Below are positions 46,970 through 59,400 of a stretch of DNA of 64,000 bases, in pieces. This DNA comes from Artemia franciscana (taxonomy: Eukaryota > Arthropoda > Branchiopoda > Anostraca > Artemiidae), in the NCBI RefSeq assembly GCF_032884065.1, contig NC_088881.1, positions 7,341,047-7,405,046 on the forward strand. Direction: 5' to 3'. The notes under the pieces are model-generated. The model searched no databases. It was given only the letters and a program-made list of their open reading frames with translations, and had not been told where the DNA came from. Numbering within the stretch: position 1 is the first letter of the stretch; each line of letters begins with the position of its first letter. A program made the translations under genes and the position numbers.

Positions 46970-47960
46970 AGTTGAAGCAATTAAGAAACTTAAATCAGAT
47001 AATGTTGATAATGATGGTATATCTAGATTTTACCTTTTATTAGATTTCCTCCCCTCCCCCCTTATCGATGGTATACACCAGCTTTTTAAGACGTGTCTTT
47101 GTACTTCTAGTGTATCGAAGAGTTTTTTGTGTGGTACTGTTTCTTCAATTTTTAAGAGGGGGAAATCTCCTTTACATTGCTCTTCTTACCGACCTATTAC
47201 TGTCTCTTGCACTTTTAGTAAAGTTATTGAACGTATACTACTAGCTCTTGTGACTAATACTATGCTTGAGGGATATACTCAGTTTGAATTTCGGCCCGGA
47301 GTAGGTTGTAAGCATGCGCATCGTGTATTATCTTCTTCGCTCCTTGAAAACTCTCCTTTGGGAAAGAGTATCTATCTTTGTGCTTTCAATCTAATTAAAG
47401 CTTTCGATAGCGTATGTCATAGTCAGCTTTTTTCTGCTCTTCACGGTTGTGATGTTAATCTATCGGTTATAATGCTTCTTCGTTACTGGTACTCTAATTC
47501 TTTTCTTCAGCTGAAATCAGCGCCAGCTACTATTATTGAAGTGAAAAGACGTTTAAGGCAAGGTGGGATTTTATCTCCGACCCTACTCAAAGTTTGTATT
47601 TCAGGAGTTATGGCAAAGATATCGGCTACCTGTCTCTCTGTTTTTTTTAATGTTTCATATCTTGCCTATACTGATGAGATGCTTCTTATAAGCCGTAATA
47701 AAACTGGTCTATTTAACATGGTTTCTCGTGTTGCTACTTCTTTTTCAGATATAGAACTTTCTCTCAATGTTGATAAATGTGAATTTCTTTCCTTTAGCAA
47801 AAATTCTAGTACTCCTATTCGTTGTGGTGGGTTTACTATCCCTCTCGTATCTTCTCTTCGATGGCTTGGTATTTCTATTACTACTACTCTTCCTAGCTTA
47901 CGCCAGTGCTCAGTCTTCGATATTAATAAAAAAAATCCAACTAGGATATGCTAAGATTGT
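46970..47960 (+). pseudogene. LINE reverse transcriptase fragment
   Basis: It starts VEAIKKLKSDNVDNDGIS near 46970 and continues, after a frame change, in one open frame at 47127-47954. That frame holds SSIFKRGKSPLHCSSYRPIT, a motif A-like LCAFNLIKAFDSVCHSQLF (Asn replaces the catalytic Asp), VKRRLRQGGILSPTLLKVCI as motif B, and AYTDEMLLISRN as motif C, where the second catalytic Asp is Glu. LNVDKCEFLSFS and LRWLGI follow as the usual post-palm blocks. Both lesions argue against activity. Confidence 0.85.
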
Positions 47961-48595
47961 TGCCAATAGAGGTAAATTTAATAAACCTGCGTCGGCTAAA
48001 GGATTTAAATAGAATTCGGGTTAATTATTTTAGATTTTGTAAATTTATGTTGTTTCTTCCTCCTTTGACAGATAATCGGGTTCTTATTTACAAATTTCTT
48101 GTTCCTAACATTATAGTAAAATTGGAAGTAGTACACAGAAAGGTTTCAAATACTGTTTGTATCCGTATTTCTCCGCACCACCGCCTTATCAATTTGTTTT
48201 CAGTCGTAAGTTATTTTTCCTTTTGTTTGTTTGTTTATTTTTTGTTTTCCCTCTTTTGTTACTCCCCGTTTTTTTGTATTAAGAGTCAGTCAAAATTTAA
48301 ATAACAACAATAAAGACAGCTTGCGTCCATGTTTCTCTACATTACTGCGTTATTAGACTCTGCAAGTTGTGAATTTTTTCTTCTTCTCTGATCTCCTCCT
48401 TTTATGTTTTTTCTCATTTGTTTTTGTATCTTTTATTTTTTATGTTCTACTCTGTATCTAGTTTCCATGTGATTTCTATTTTGATTTGCATTATATTTCT
48501 ATATGTTTTTCTTTGTGTTACTCCAAGTTTTCTGCCTTTGTATAGAGTGTGGGTCAAAAATATATAACAACTTTAATAAATAATAATAATAAATT

Positions 48596-50373
48596 TGTAA
48601 ACTAATTTTAATTAATAAACAATAATAATAAGTCAACTCCTGTGCAGCATGGGCCCCTTCGAAGACCTAAAAACAAAATTTTTGTATTTCTTCCAGATTT
48701 AAGAGGAAAAATTCCGAAAAATTTAAGGCCAAAATTCCAAATTCTGATTTAGGCAGTTTACGAGATATTCGATTTTTTATTGAATTACCGAAAATTTTGT
48801 TAGCATGAATAATTTAGGCACGCAACTAGACCGGGACAGTTCCAGTTGCAATCCGACTCATTATTGGGAGAGAGGGAGGGAGTTTTCTAAATTCTTTTCA
48901 TTCGCACATCTACCATATATACCTGTCAGAACTCAACTAAATTCGACCTAAATTAAGAGTACGAGTCCGAGTTCGCTATCTAGGTGCATATGAAAAGTAT
49001 AAGGCGGTATGAGTATGTATGACTATGGGTGGTAGTATGAGTGGTATGAGTATGAGAGCGGTAAAAGTATGAAAAGGCGGGAGTCATCAAATTATTTTCA
49101 TGACAACATATACCAGAATGGTCTGTCAGATTCCGATTACATCGGTTGATTTAAAACGAGGATTCCCTAAGTGCCATTTTGAGGGCCCAGACACAACCGT
49201 CTGCAGAGAATGGAGGAATAAGCTCATTTTTTACTCTGCTTTTTAGGATTCACAATCGAAGCTACCTATGTTGAGAAAGGAGGGAGGCTCCTAGATACAC
49301 GATATCTACAAAAAGGTTCAGTCAGGTATCGACCAGTATTGGTGGTAACTAAAAGTATTTGCGTCAGGTGTTCGTTCTTTTTCCATAACCTATCCACAGC
49401 TTCTGGGAGAGGATAAAGCAGAACTGTAAATTAAGGTCATCAAGACTTTTTGTGGAACCCGTCTTCAGATCTCAACTACATTTAAGGGCTTGTATCCTAA
49501 TTAAATCTTTTGAGCCGTATTCGATGGAAGACAGGGTGAGGGGTCCATAAATTCTTGTGCTCAACCCTCCTAGAAGAAGGGGACGCCGGACCTCGGCCAA
49601 AATTGACGAAAGGTGAAGGATAGTGTCCTAGTTTTAGGTGGATTTATGTGTCCCGACACAGTCAGACCACCGCGGGAAGAGGAGGAGAAAACATTTTTTT
49701 CGCCAAAAACCCAAACAGACAAAACTATGCTTAATTCTTCAATGAGTAGCATCAACTGCTCCTCCTTCTCTTCCGAGAAGGTGGGCACTCATTCACTTTT
49801 TTTGTAATCATTTGAGAACTTACTCAAAAACTAGCAAAAAAATGAAATTTCCAAATATCTATACAAAGATGCAATAAAAGTTAAAAAAAAAACGTCAAAA
49901 TGACTATTGTACTAGTTCCAGGTAAACAAAATATAAATAATTCTTTACTTTTGACTTCAAGTCAAAACCAAAGCTGCCTTTAAGGGTGTTAAAAAGAGAA
50001 ACAATAAAAAGGGGTGTAATTGAAGGGTTCTAACTTAGGGACTTATGTTTTGACGAATTTTTATTATTGAATCCTCTAATATCAAATTTTACGTTCTAGG
50101 CTGGAGCATATGGGTTATTTTTTACGTTTTTATTTTACTTTTTTAACTGTGATGTTTGCACTTCTGAACTAAGAAGGTTGTTCAGCTTTCTTCTTCCACA
50201 AACCACTCTAATTTATAATTGCGAGATTACATGAAAATAAGATATGCCGAGAGGAGCCGCAATCTATAAAATCGATGGCAGAATCTTTCTATCTCATTTC
50301 TAGACACTAAATTCTATTTTACAGGAGCAATGTCAACTATAACCAAAATCAGGGCTAACTCTAGGCCACCAAC
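48596..50373. other. DDX47 intron 4, right part, nothing recognised
   Basis: The phrase atataccagaatgg near 49109 repeats one at 239-252. Overlapping open frames near 49570-49810 on both strands match nothing. A further AT-rich part runs up to the exon 4 donor. Confidence 0.4.
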
Positions 50374-50606
50374 CTTTAATATTTTATCAAGTTCTAGCTC
50401 GAAATCTGAATTCAAAATTCTATCTGCTTCATCCATAATCAAATATTTTAAAGTTCTCAGGCTAAAACCCTTTGTGTTCTCCAAGTGATCCACTAGACGT
50501 CCAGGTGTAGCAATAATTATATGAGGTTTCTTTGCCAGTGTCAAACCTTGTTGTACCATATCCATACCACCAACTATCACAACAGTCTTTACACCAATAC
50601 TTGTAC
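50374..50606 (-). CDS. DDX47: DDX47 exon 4 (motifs Ib and II, DEAD box)
   Basis: Acceptor gattttag is followed by the last two bases of a split Gly codon, then [20 protein letters not shown] with the GG motif, [20 protein letters not shown] with motif Ib [24 protein letters not shown] with motif II DEAD (Walker B, Mg-ATP), and [17 protein letters not shown] up to the donor AAG|GTTGGT. 77 codons after the split one. The donor GTTGGT is weaker than the others but the phase and next exon agree. The continuation into the intron lacks homology, supporting this border. Confidence 0.95.
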
Positions 50607-51060
50607 CTAAAATCAAAAATTACATAGGCGATTCAGTATTATTACTTACTAATTTTGTTTGTTTGACATTAGTAAGTCAGTAGGTTACTGAGGCACTCGA
50701 GATCTAGCTACGCGAGTGGCTTCAAAATATTTAACTCGCTGTTGTTGGTTTGATGATCAACAAAAGCAATCGATCCGATCACCTTCCATGTTTTGAAACT
50801 ACAGAACCTTTTCAGGGTAAACACGAAAATATATACCCGTTTTCTTTTTTAACTTCAAAATTCTTTCCTCCATAACCGCAGCGAAAGAAACCTTTGGAAA
50901 TGCTTCCATGTCGCCTCATTCCGGCCCCAACATCGAAGTACGCACTCAAAACACCTGAGTCATTTGAGCTTGATAGCATCATTTGATATAGTTGGGCGCT
51001 ACTAGTTGTATTTCAAATGTTATGATACTGGCATGTTCAGGTCGTCTCTTTTTTAACATG
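50607..51060. other. DDX47 intron 3, next to exon 4, nothing recognised
   Basis: Ordinary intron sequence with no repeat or coding signal. Confidence 0.45.
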
Positions 51061-51150
51061 TATCACTAGTAGTAACAGTAGTAACTAGTAGCAGTAACTG
51101 GTAACTAGTAATAGTAGTAGTAGTAACTAGTAGTAACAGTAGTAAAAGAT
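51061..51150. repeat. Imperfect AGT/AAC trinucleotide-rich repeat
   Basis: Words agtagtaacagtagtaacta and variants fill this stretch. Confidence 0.85.
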
Positions 51151-51479
51151 GTAACATCATAAAAAAATATATATACAGAAGTTTGGACTGGCGGCCTTAT
51201 TTCTTCCATTTTTTTCCTTATTTAACAATTTTAACCTTAAAACAGCCTTGGAATTGGTATATTGGATTTATTTATTAATGACAGAATACTAATATTTGAA
51301 ATAAATTTACAGTATTGCAGAGAATAGTTAATGCAGAAACGCACCGTCGAAAAAATTTTATATATCATCACATATTTGTCTATCACATTTTGTGTACCAC
51401 AGATATACATCACAGACTTACAAACGGAACCAGTAAAAAAAAAACAAAAAAAAAACTGAAGTCCTAACACTCTATCAGA

Positions 51480-51710
51480 CCCAAAATAACTGTAACGTAG
51501 AGTAACAGTAAACAGACCCAACAGACCCAAAGTAACAGTAAACACACCCAACTAACAGTAAACAGACCCAACAGCCCCAAAGTAACAGTAAACAGACCCA
51601 ACAAACCCAAAGTAACAGTAAACAGACCCAAGTAACAGTAATCAGACCCAACAGACCCCAAGTAACAGTAAACAGACCCAAAGTAACAAAGATCCAAAGT
51701 ATTCAAAGTA
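51480..51710. repeat. Minisatellite with a 14-31 bp nested unit
   Basis: agtaacagtaaacagaccca alternates with an optional acagacccaa segment, giving units of about 21 and 31 bases, roughly nine in number. On the minus strand this yields the repeated peptide GLFTVTLG in two frames, which is an artefact of the repeat. Confidence 0.9.
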
Positions 51711-53576
51711 ACTGGCGGATAGAGTCCAAAAAGAAAATTTATTCAAATTTCTATTTTATTCAACCTACAATCTGATCGACAACAAAATGTCTAGAATTTG
51801 CTGGTGTTTGCTATTGAGTTAAAACATACAGTAAGGATCCTTTTTAATTAGATTTAGCTAAATTTGTTCCCGGAAAAAGACTCCTCGTTCTTCAAGGACA
51901 AAAATAGATGTGTTTTATCTTTTTGGGCATATATCCTTACATTTAAGGAATATCCTTTTGAGTCTACAGAACTAAGAACCAATCAAGTACTTTGACACGA
52001 AGGTTCCTAAAAAATGTCGAAAGTGGAGTGGGTCCAAAGATTCCTGTAGCTGCAGAAATCAGATATAGCTCCACCAATACCAACAGTAAACCAAATCTGG
52101 ACTTTAACTAGAAGGTTATATTTAACAATAAACACGTCTGGTGTAACAAATATTTCATGGTTTTTTAATACATTCGAAAGAAGACGATTTAGTTTTAGGC
52201 ACTCAATATCGTAACCTTAAATTTAGTATGTAATTTTCATGACTTGTTCTGCTTCATTGCAGGAACTTCCATGAGCAAGTAATATTTAATCCCCTAAATT
52301 ATCATGAATCTTAGTAACTACAAGGTATTTAAGGATGGGAATTATTTAACAGCTTAACATTTAATGGAGCACAAAATTAAGATTAAGCAAATAAAGAGTT
52401 TTTGAGAATTCCAAAGGGCCGTATGGTAACATGAGAGCCACCTACTACTACTGTTGCTACTAATGATAACTCATTTTGGCACTAAGCCACCAGAGACCGA
52501 TGCAACTGCACTTGCGCCTCCCCCCTCATCACAGCCTCATTTCTTCTCATAAAGCTCCTACTCCATTTAATCTTTACTTATGGCGTTTTCCCAGTTCATT
52601 CAACAAAGGTCCCTCTTCTCAGCTGGTCTAAGATACATTGCCAAGAAGTATAATTGGTGACTGCCTGTCATCCGTAAAACGATCTAACCAGATTCCTAAA
52701 CTTTTATACACATCTTTTTAACTATTAATAATCTCAGTATGAATAAAAAATTATGGAAAAGAAAATCATTAAACTGAAAATTTGTGAAGCTTCTTGATTT
52801 TTTTTTTCTTCTTACAGCTGTAACTCCATACAACTCAATAAGGAAAGAAACGAGACATTGGCAATAACAAATGGGATTTAGGGAGTATAGATTCCCTAAA
52901 ATTTGGAAGACATATGCACAGTAAACTATTTAATTGCTTAAATATGACACCTCGGATGAGAATAAAAATTTTATTGGTATTTTATTGGATTTAAGGATAG
53001 AGTCAGTAGTATTTTTTAGTGCCCATAGGTATAATCCTTAGAAGGGAAATGTGATCAGACGATTTTATTCTACGGAGGATGGTTGGGGCAAAAAAATATT
53101 AAATTTTCAAACCTCAATCTTCTCACTTGTGGAGTTTTTTTTATCCTTTTTAGGGTAGGGGGAGGGTGAAAGGATGGAAACCAGCCTCTACTAATCGGAA
53201 TTTTTGGTTTGAATTTATTTAGTTTTTATTTTACAGAATTTCTTTTGCAAATTTTTTGGATTCATTTTATTTTTTCCCACACTTTATTTGGTTCGATCAC
53301 TTCATGAGTTTCTGGCTTTATCATCTCTTTTCTTTTATCCAATAATTTTCCTCCTTTCTCTGAGTCTCTTTTTTCTCTCTCTATCCCTCTATTACCATCT
53401 TTCTTCTCTAGCTCTCTTTATGCTCAAGTCATGTTTTACATCATTCTCCTTCATAACAGGAGTTTCTGGGGTGTTAACGTTACAGTTGCCACGAATTTCG
53501 CAACAATTTCATCGGCATAAATTGGTTAATTGCAACAAAAACACTCATTTAGGTCCGAATAGCTTACAGTAACCAT
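51711..53576. other. DDX47 intron 3, no gene seen
   Basis: AT-rich with pyrimidine-rich patches (for example 53340-53410). An open frame at 53288-53572 is hydrophobic and Ser/Leu-rich because of that composition. Confidence 0.4.
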
Positions 53577-53611
53577 AAGAGAAAGAGAAAGAGAGAGAGA
53601 AAGAGAGAGAT

Positions 53612-53680
<69 letters not shown>
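53577..53680. repeat. (GA)n microsatellite
   Basis: Imperfect at the left (with AAAG interruptions) and nearly pure GA on the right, directly before a family B copy. The reverse strand encodes a Ser-Leu run that is not a gene. Confidence 0.97.
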
Positions 53681-53681
<1 letters not shown>

Positions 53682-53752
53682 GGGGCTATAAGCATAAGAA
53701 AGAGAGATAAAAGAGACTGGAAAATGACAAGGTGTCAACAGACTGAAACAAG

Positions 53753-56573
53753 AGCTAAGAGCTCATATGGCACTTGTGACGAGGCGAGAAGAGCTAAGAG
53801 CCAAGAGATCATATGGTATGAGCTCTAACAAAATTCTATGAATCAATAGATTGATTTAAAAAGGAAAATAAGAGGCTTAATGCCGGTCAAGATTTAAAAT
53901 AAGAGCTCTGAGTCACAAAGTCCTTCTAAATATCAAAATTCATTAAGATCCGATCACCCACTCGTAAGTCATAAATACCTAATTTTTTCTAATTTTCCCT
54001 CTCCCTTTTGCCCCCCAGATGGTCGAATCTGGGAAAACGACTTTATCAAGTCAAATTGTGCAGCTCCCTGACACGCCTACCAATTTTCATCGCCCTAGCT
54101 CGTCCAGAAGCACCGAACTCGCCAAATCACTGAACCCCTCCCCCCAACTCCCCCAAAGAGAGCGAATTCAGTACGATTCTGTCAATCACGTATCAAGGAC
54201 ATTTGTTTATTCTATCCACCAAGCTTCATCCCGATTCCTACACTCCGTGTCTTTCCAAGATTTCCCCCTCCAAATCCCCACAATGTCAAAAGATCTGGTC
54301 GGGATTTGAAATAAGAGCTCTGAGACATGAATTCCTTCTAAAAATCAAATTTCATTACGATCCGATCATCTATTCGTAAGATATAAATACTCCAATTTTC
54401 ATGTTTTCCAAGAATTCCGGTTCCCCCCTCCAACTCCCCCGAATGTCACAGGATCTGGTCGGAATTTGAAATTAGAACTTTAAAGCACAAGATCCTTCTA
54501 AATATCAAATTTCATTAAGATCTGGTCACCCTTTCGTAAGTTACAAATACCTCAATTTTCAAAATTACCCCCCACCCAATTCCACCAAAGAGAGCAGATC
54601 CGGTCCAGTTATGTCAGTCACGTATCTTAGACAGCTTTCTATTCTTCCCATCCAGTTTCATCCTGATCTCACCGCTTTAAGTATTTTCTAAGATTTCCGG
54701 TCCCCCCAACTGCCCCCCCCCCATTACGCTTGATCCGGTTGAGATTTAAAATAAGATATCGGAGTTACGAGGTCCTTCTAAATATGAAGTTTCATGAAGA
54801 TCCGATCACTCCTTCGTAAGTTAAAAATATGTCATTTTTCTTATTTTCAGAATTACCCCCCCCCCCCCCGCAATTGAGCGGATCCGTTCCAATTATGTAA
54901 ATCACGTATGCAAGACTTCTGCTTATTTTTCCAACCAAGTTTCATCCCAATCCCTCCAATCTATTCGTTTCCAATCATTTTAGGTTTCCCCACCCCAAAC
55001 TTCCCCCAACGTCACCAGATCCGGTCAGGATTTAGAATAAGAACTTTGAGACACGATATCCTTCTAAAAATCAAATTTCATGGAGATCCAATCACACGTT
55101 CGTAAGTTAAAAATACCTCATTTTTTCTAATTTTTCAGAATTAACCCCCCCCCCCAACTACCCCAAAGAGAGCGGGTCCGTTCTGGTTATGACAATCATG
55201 TATCTAGGACTCGTGTTTTTTTCCACCAAGTTTCATCCCGATCCCTCCACTCTAAGTGTTTTCCAATTTTTAGATTTCTCCCTCCCAACAACCCCCCCCC
55301 CAATGTCACCAGATCCGGTCGGGTTTAAAATAAGAGCTCTGAGCCACGATATCCTTCTAAATATCAAATTTCATTGAGATCCGATCACCCGTTCGTAAGT
55401 TAAAAATACCTCTTTTTTTCAGAACTTCCCCCCCCCCCCCAACTACCCAAAAGAGAGCGGATCCGTTCTGTTTATGTCAATCATCTATCTAGGACTTGTG
55501 TTTATTTTTCCCACCATGTTTCATCCCGATCCCTCCACTCTAAGTGTTTTCCAAGTTTTAGGTTTCCCCCTCCCAACTCCCCGCCCCCATCACCAGATCC
55601 GGTCGGGATTTAAAATAAGAGCTCTAAGACACGATATCCTTCTAAACATCAAATTTCATTGAGATCCAATCACCCGTTCGTAAGTTGAAAATACCTCATT
55701 TTTCTAATTTTTAAGAATTACTCCCCCCCCCCAACTACCCCAAAGAGAGCAAATCAGTTCCGATTATGTCAATCATGTATCTGGGACTTGCGCTTATTTT
55801 TCCCATCAAGTTTCATCCCGATCCCTCCACTCTAAGTGTTTTCCAAGATTTTAGGTTTCCCCCCTCCAACTCCCCCCAATGTCATCAGACCCAGTCGGGA
55901 TTTAAAATAAGAGCTCTGAGACACAATATCATTCCAAACATCAAATTTCATTAAGATCCAATCACCCGCTCATAAGTTAAAAATACTTCATTTTTTCTAT
56001 TTTTTCCGAATTAACCGGCCCCTACTCCCCCCCCCCCCAGATGGTCAAATCGGGAAAACGAATCGGGGAAAACTCGGGGAAAACTATTTCTAATTTAATC
56101 TGCTCCGGTCCCTGATACGCTTGCCAAATTTCATCGTCCTAGCTTACCTGGAAGTGCCTAAAGTAGCAAAACCGGGACTTTAGGTTTTCCCCCTCCAACT
56201 CCCCCCAATGTCATCAGATCCGGTCGGGATTTAAAATAAGAGCTTTGAGACACAATATCATTCCAAACATCAAATTTCATTAAGATTCAATCACCCGCTG
56301 ATAAGTTAAAAATACTTCATTTTTTCTATTTTTTGCGAATTAACCGGGCCCCCACTCCCCCCCCCCCCCCAGATGGTCAAATCGGGAAAACGACTGTTTC
56401 TAATTTAATCTGGTCCGGTCCCTGATACGCTTGCCAAATTTCATCGTCCTAGCTTACCTGGAAGTGCCTAAAGTAGCAAAACCGGGACCGACAGACAGAC
56501 GGACAGACCGACAGACCGACAGAATTGGCGACTGCTATATGTCACTTGGTTAATACCAAGTGCCATAAAAAAA
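53753..56573 (+). mobile_element. Family B repeat, longest copy with about six internal tandem units
   Basis: Head gctaagagctcatatggcac at about 53754. Internal units are marked by the caatcacgtatc phrase near 54182, 54612, 54894, 55189, 55475 and 55766, spaced about 285-295 bases (one interval 430). Each has a C-homopolymer tract of 8-12 bases and the cggtcgggatttaaaataag phrase. The tail has two near-identical partial blocks (about 56040-56170 and 56380-56480), then gaccgacagacagacggaca and the hairpin cacttggttaataccaagtg, then ccataaaa. Short 62-codon frames recur in successive units (55189, 55474 and 55766) because the units are alike, not because they code. Confidence 0.9.
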
Positions 56574-57079
56574 ATGAAAGTGTGTTTCCCAAATAAACAG
56601 AAAGACAATCCTGGAAAAATAGACACAGCTTAAAAATAACATACACAAACATTTGCTCCCGAGAAAAGAACAACGATTTTTTTTTGTCAATAGAAGCACA
56701 AACATGTGTTTCCAAAAACTACTAGCTTCTATTAGTGAAAAGGTTCCCCTCCCCGCCCTACCCTCTATCTTACGGTAACACAGTAGAATAATGCTCTGTT
56801 TAGCGAACCAGGACCTGGTGCTCCATTCCAGCTACCTCAACGCTGGGCGAAAGACTTGCTACCTTTCTTTGTAAAAAGACCATGCAACCAAAACGTTGAT
56901 TTGACGCCCTGTGTGTCACCAATGGCTCTCGCTGATCTTTATCCTATCCTTATCTCCTCCATGAGACATAATAGACCTCATTACTTGTTCTTGCTCCGGG
57001 GCTCCTGGATTTAAATCTCAAAGAAGAAAAATTAAGCCTCTATTATCAGTTTTGTAAAGAGAAAAAAAATATACATTAC
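56574..57079. other. DDX47 intron 3 next to exon 3, nothing recognised
   Basis: Ordinary intron sequence running up to the exon 3 donor GTAATG. Confidence 0.45.
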
Positions 57080-57244
57080 CCAATGCCTTTATTTGTTCAT
57101 CAATTTGAAATGCTAATTCTCTCGTCGGTGTTAAGATGAGGCCAAATAATCGCTGAGGGTTATCCAATAGCGCTTGAAGCATGGGCAATGCAAAAGCACC
57201 AGTTTTTCCCGATCCAGTTTCTGCAAGCCCAATTACATCTTTAC
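57080..57244 (-). CDS. DDX47: DDX47 exon 3 (motifs I and Ia)
   Basis: Acceptor gtctctcttag, then two bases completing Gly, then [20 protein letters not shown] with motif I AxTGSGKT (Walker A, ATP phosphates), [20 protein letters not shown] running into motif Ia PTRELA (RNA contact), and [11 protein letters not shown] with a split Gly codon at donor G|GTAATG. 54 codons between split ones. Near-identical order and spacing to animal DDX47. Confidence 0.96.
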
Positions 57245-58450
57245 CTAAGAGAGACAACAGCAAAGTAAATACATGCAATGAGAACAGGAGAATAGGAAGA
57301 ATAGGAGAACAGACGGACACAGGCCTTGGCTCTGGGAAAGTTATCAGTTTTTTGGAGGGGGCGGGGTCTTCAAAAATATCTTTAGGGTCGACACAGTAGC
57401 AAGAATAATGGCTTGTTTAAATCTATTTGCATTTCCAAGTAAAAATAGAATTTTCGTAAATACGACCCCTGTCAAATCCTGCTCTTTATGTGCAAGTTGA
57501 AGTTTTTATCAAAATGCTTTGTTATTTACATCTATCGTTTCCTATTCAAAAATATTGATAATTCTGGTCTCAAGCTATACCCTAAGTCTCAAAACTGTTA
57601 TAATTTGACTAACATAGGAGCACAGACAGACACACCCTCTAGCTGCAAAATAAGATTAACAGAGTATTTTTCAGGGGGATGTCTTCAGACAAATTTCGAG
57701 GAAAGTCCTTCATATCGATCTTGTGGGGTAATGAATCCCCTGATATTCCCTCCCTTCGCATATCAGGCCACAGACTCAAAATCAGAGGTAATTAGATGGT
57801 TAATCAAACAGCAATTCTGATGCTAGTGAACGTGTATTTTCAAGTCATAACAGATTCTTTTTTTTTGAGTTTTCATGCATTTCACTTGTATTACTGTAAA
57901 TAAAGGAACAAAAATAATCATAGAGACTTAATACCTTACACAACTGAGTAAAGAATAGGATAAAATATATGATTTTTTTCAGTAGCATGATATTTTTTGA
58001 CATTTTTAATAATATTTTTTTCAATAGCAAATATAGACGACCACATACATTAACTTGGTAAACATTATCCAGTAATTAAACAGCTTAATTCGGCATACAT
58101 CTTTACTATCGTTCATTCTTATCCATAGTATTCAGGTAATTAGAACAGGGCTGTATCCAGGGAGGTAACCGGTTTAAATACTTAACGTATGCACTTAATA
58201 ATAAGAAGAAGGAAATGGTATCTAAGGATACAGCATAGAAAACATGAAAGGAACTTTGTCAAAATGTTTAAAAAAATCAAATGTTCAAAAAGACCAAGCT
58301 GAAAAAATAACCCTTAAATAGTTACTATCAAGTAGAAAGGAACTAACAAATCAGAATCTCGGATTCAGAAAATCAGAGGTTTACATAGAATAACTATAAA
58401 AATGTACCTGATTTACAAAATGATTCCAATGTTTGTCTTAGGCTACCATC
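57245..58450. other. DDX47 intron 2, left part, nothing recognised
   Basis: An open frame at 57488-57820 (110 codons) matches no family I know. The rest is AT-rich. Confidence 0.4.
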
Positions 58451-58482
58451 AATTATGCATTCCATTTATGGAATGCATAATT
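58451..58482. repeat. Perfect short inverted repeat
   Basis: aattatgcattcca and its complement tggaatgcataatt are separated by four bases. Further atgcatttccat words follow, so it may be the edge of a small mobile element. Confidence 0.7.
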
Positions 58483-58554
58483 ATGCATTTCCATTTTACA
58501 TAATTATACATAATGCCATTATGCATTTCCATTCATTATTTACGTCATTCGTTT

Positions 58555-59400
58555 ACATTTTTTGTAAGCTTCTGATTAAATATGCAAATTTTCCTACAAT
58601 ACCAAATGTAAATCCATTATTTCTTATTAGAGATTTCAACCATGTCTAAATGATCATTAATGCACATATTTACAGATTTTAAATAGGAAGTTTTACCAAC
58701 TTTTAACTAAATTTAAATTTCAGGAAGTGGCAGCTTGCTGAGGCACTGGCCAAGTCCCTGGGTCATATGGATCCCAATCCCAAAAAAATTAGAACTTAAA
58801 ATTCAAATTCTTAATGCCAAAAACATCATTTATTTGCATTTTTTGTAAGCTTCTGACTAAATATGCAAATTTTCCTACAATACCAAATATAAATCCATTA
58901 TTTCTTATTAGAGATTTCAACCATGTCTAAATGATCATTAATGCACATATTTACAGATTTTAAATAGGAAGTTTTACCAACTTTTAACTAAATTTAAATT
59001 TCAGGAAATGGCAGTTTGCTGAGGCACTGGCCAAGTCCCTGGGTCATATGGATCCCAATCCCAAAAAAATTAGAACTTAAAATTCAAATTCTTGATGCCA
59101 AAAACATCATTTATTTGCATTTTTTGTAAGCTTCTGACTAAATATGCAAATTATCCCGCAATACCAAATGTATATCCATTATTTCTTATCAGAGATTTCA
59201 ACCATGTCTAAATGATCATTATTGCACATATTTACAAATTTTAAATTGGAAGTTTTAACAACTTCTAACTAAATTTAAATGTCAGGAAATGGCAGGTTAC
59301 TGAGGCCCTGTCCAAGTCCCTGGGTCATGTGGATCCCAATCCCAAAAAAAATAGAACTTAAAATTCAAATCCTTGATGCCAAAAACAAGGCTCGTAACAG
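58555..59400 (+). repeat. 281-bp unit in three tandem copies containing an exon-like segment
   Basis: tttgtaagcttctga marks the units at 58561, 58842 and 59123, exactly 281 bases apart. Each unit also carries gagatttcaaccatgtctaa, then aatttaaatttcagg (an acceptor-like sequence), then a segment that can be read KWQLAEALAKSLGHMDPNPK in copy 1 and with a few conservative-looking changes in copies 2 and 3. Copies 1 and 2 are about 97 percent alike; copy 3 is more diverged and is followed by unique sequence. Confidence 0.93.

Larger units (their letters stand above)
45186..48595 (+). mobile_element. Degraded but long LINE with gag-like ORF1, endonuclease and reverse transcriptase remnants
   Basis: It carries, in the order of I/Jockey-type elements, an ORF1 with zinc knuckles (45186-46020), an APE-type endonuclease end (about 46330-46530) and a reverse transcriptase (about 46970-47960). 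It ends near 48595 in a TAA-rich tail (aataaataataataataaat), like the tails of I-type LINEs. Much of the endonuclease has been lost, several frameshifts exist and RT motif C is damaged, so this copy is inactive. It is the fullest retroelement in the window and lies inside DDX47 intron 4 in the opposite orientation to the host gene. Confidence 0.85.

Noticed and set aside
51464-51706. GLFTVTLG repeat protein on the minus strand
   Set aside because: It is open in two frames at once because the DNA is a tandem repeat.
53526-53738. Ser-Leu repeat protein on the minus strand
   Set aside because: It is the translation of the (GA)n microsatellite.
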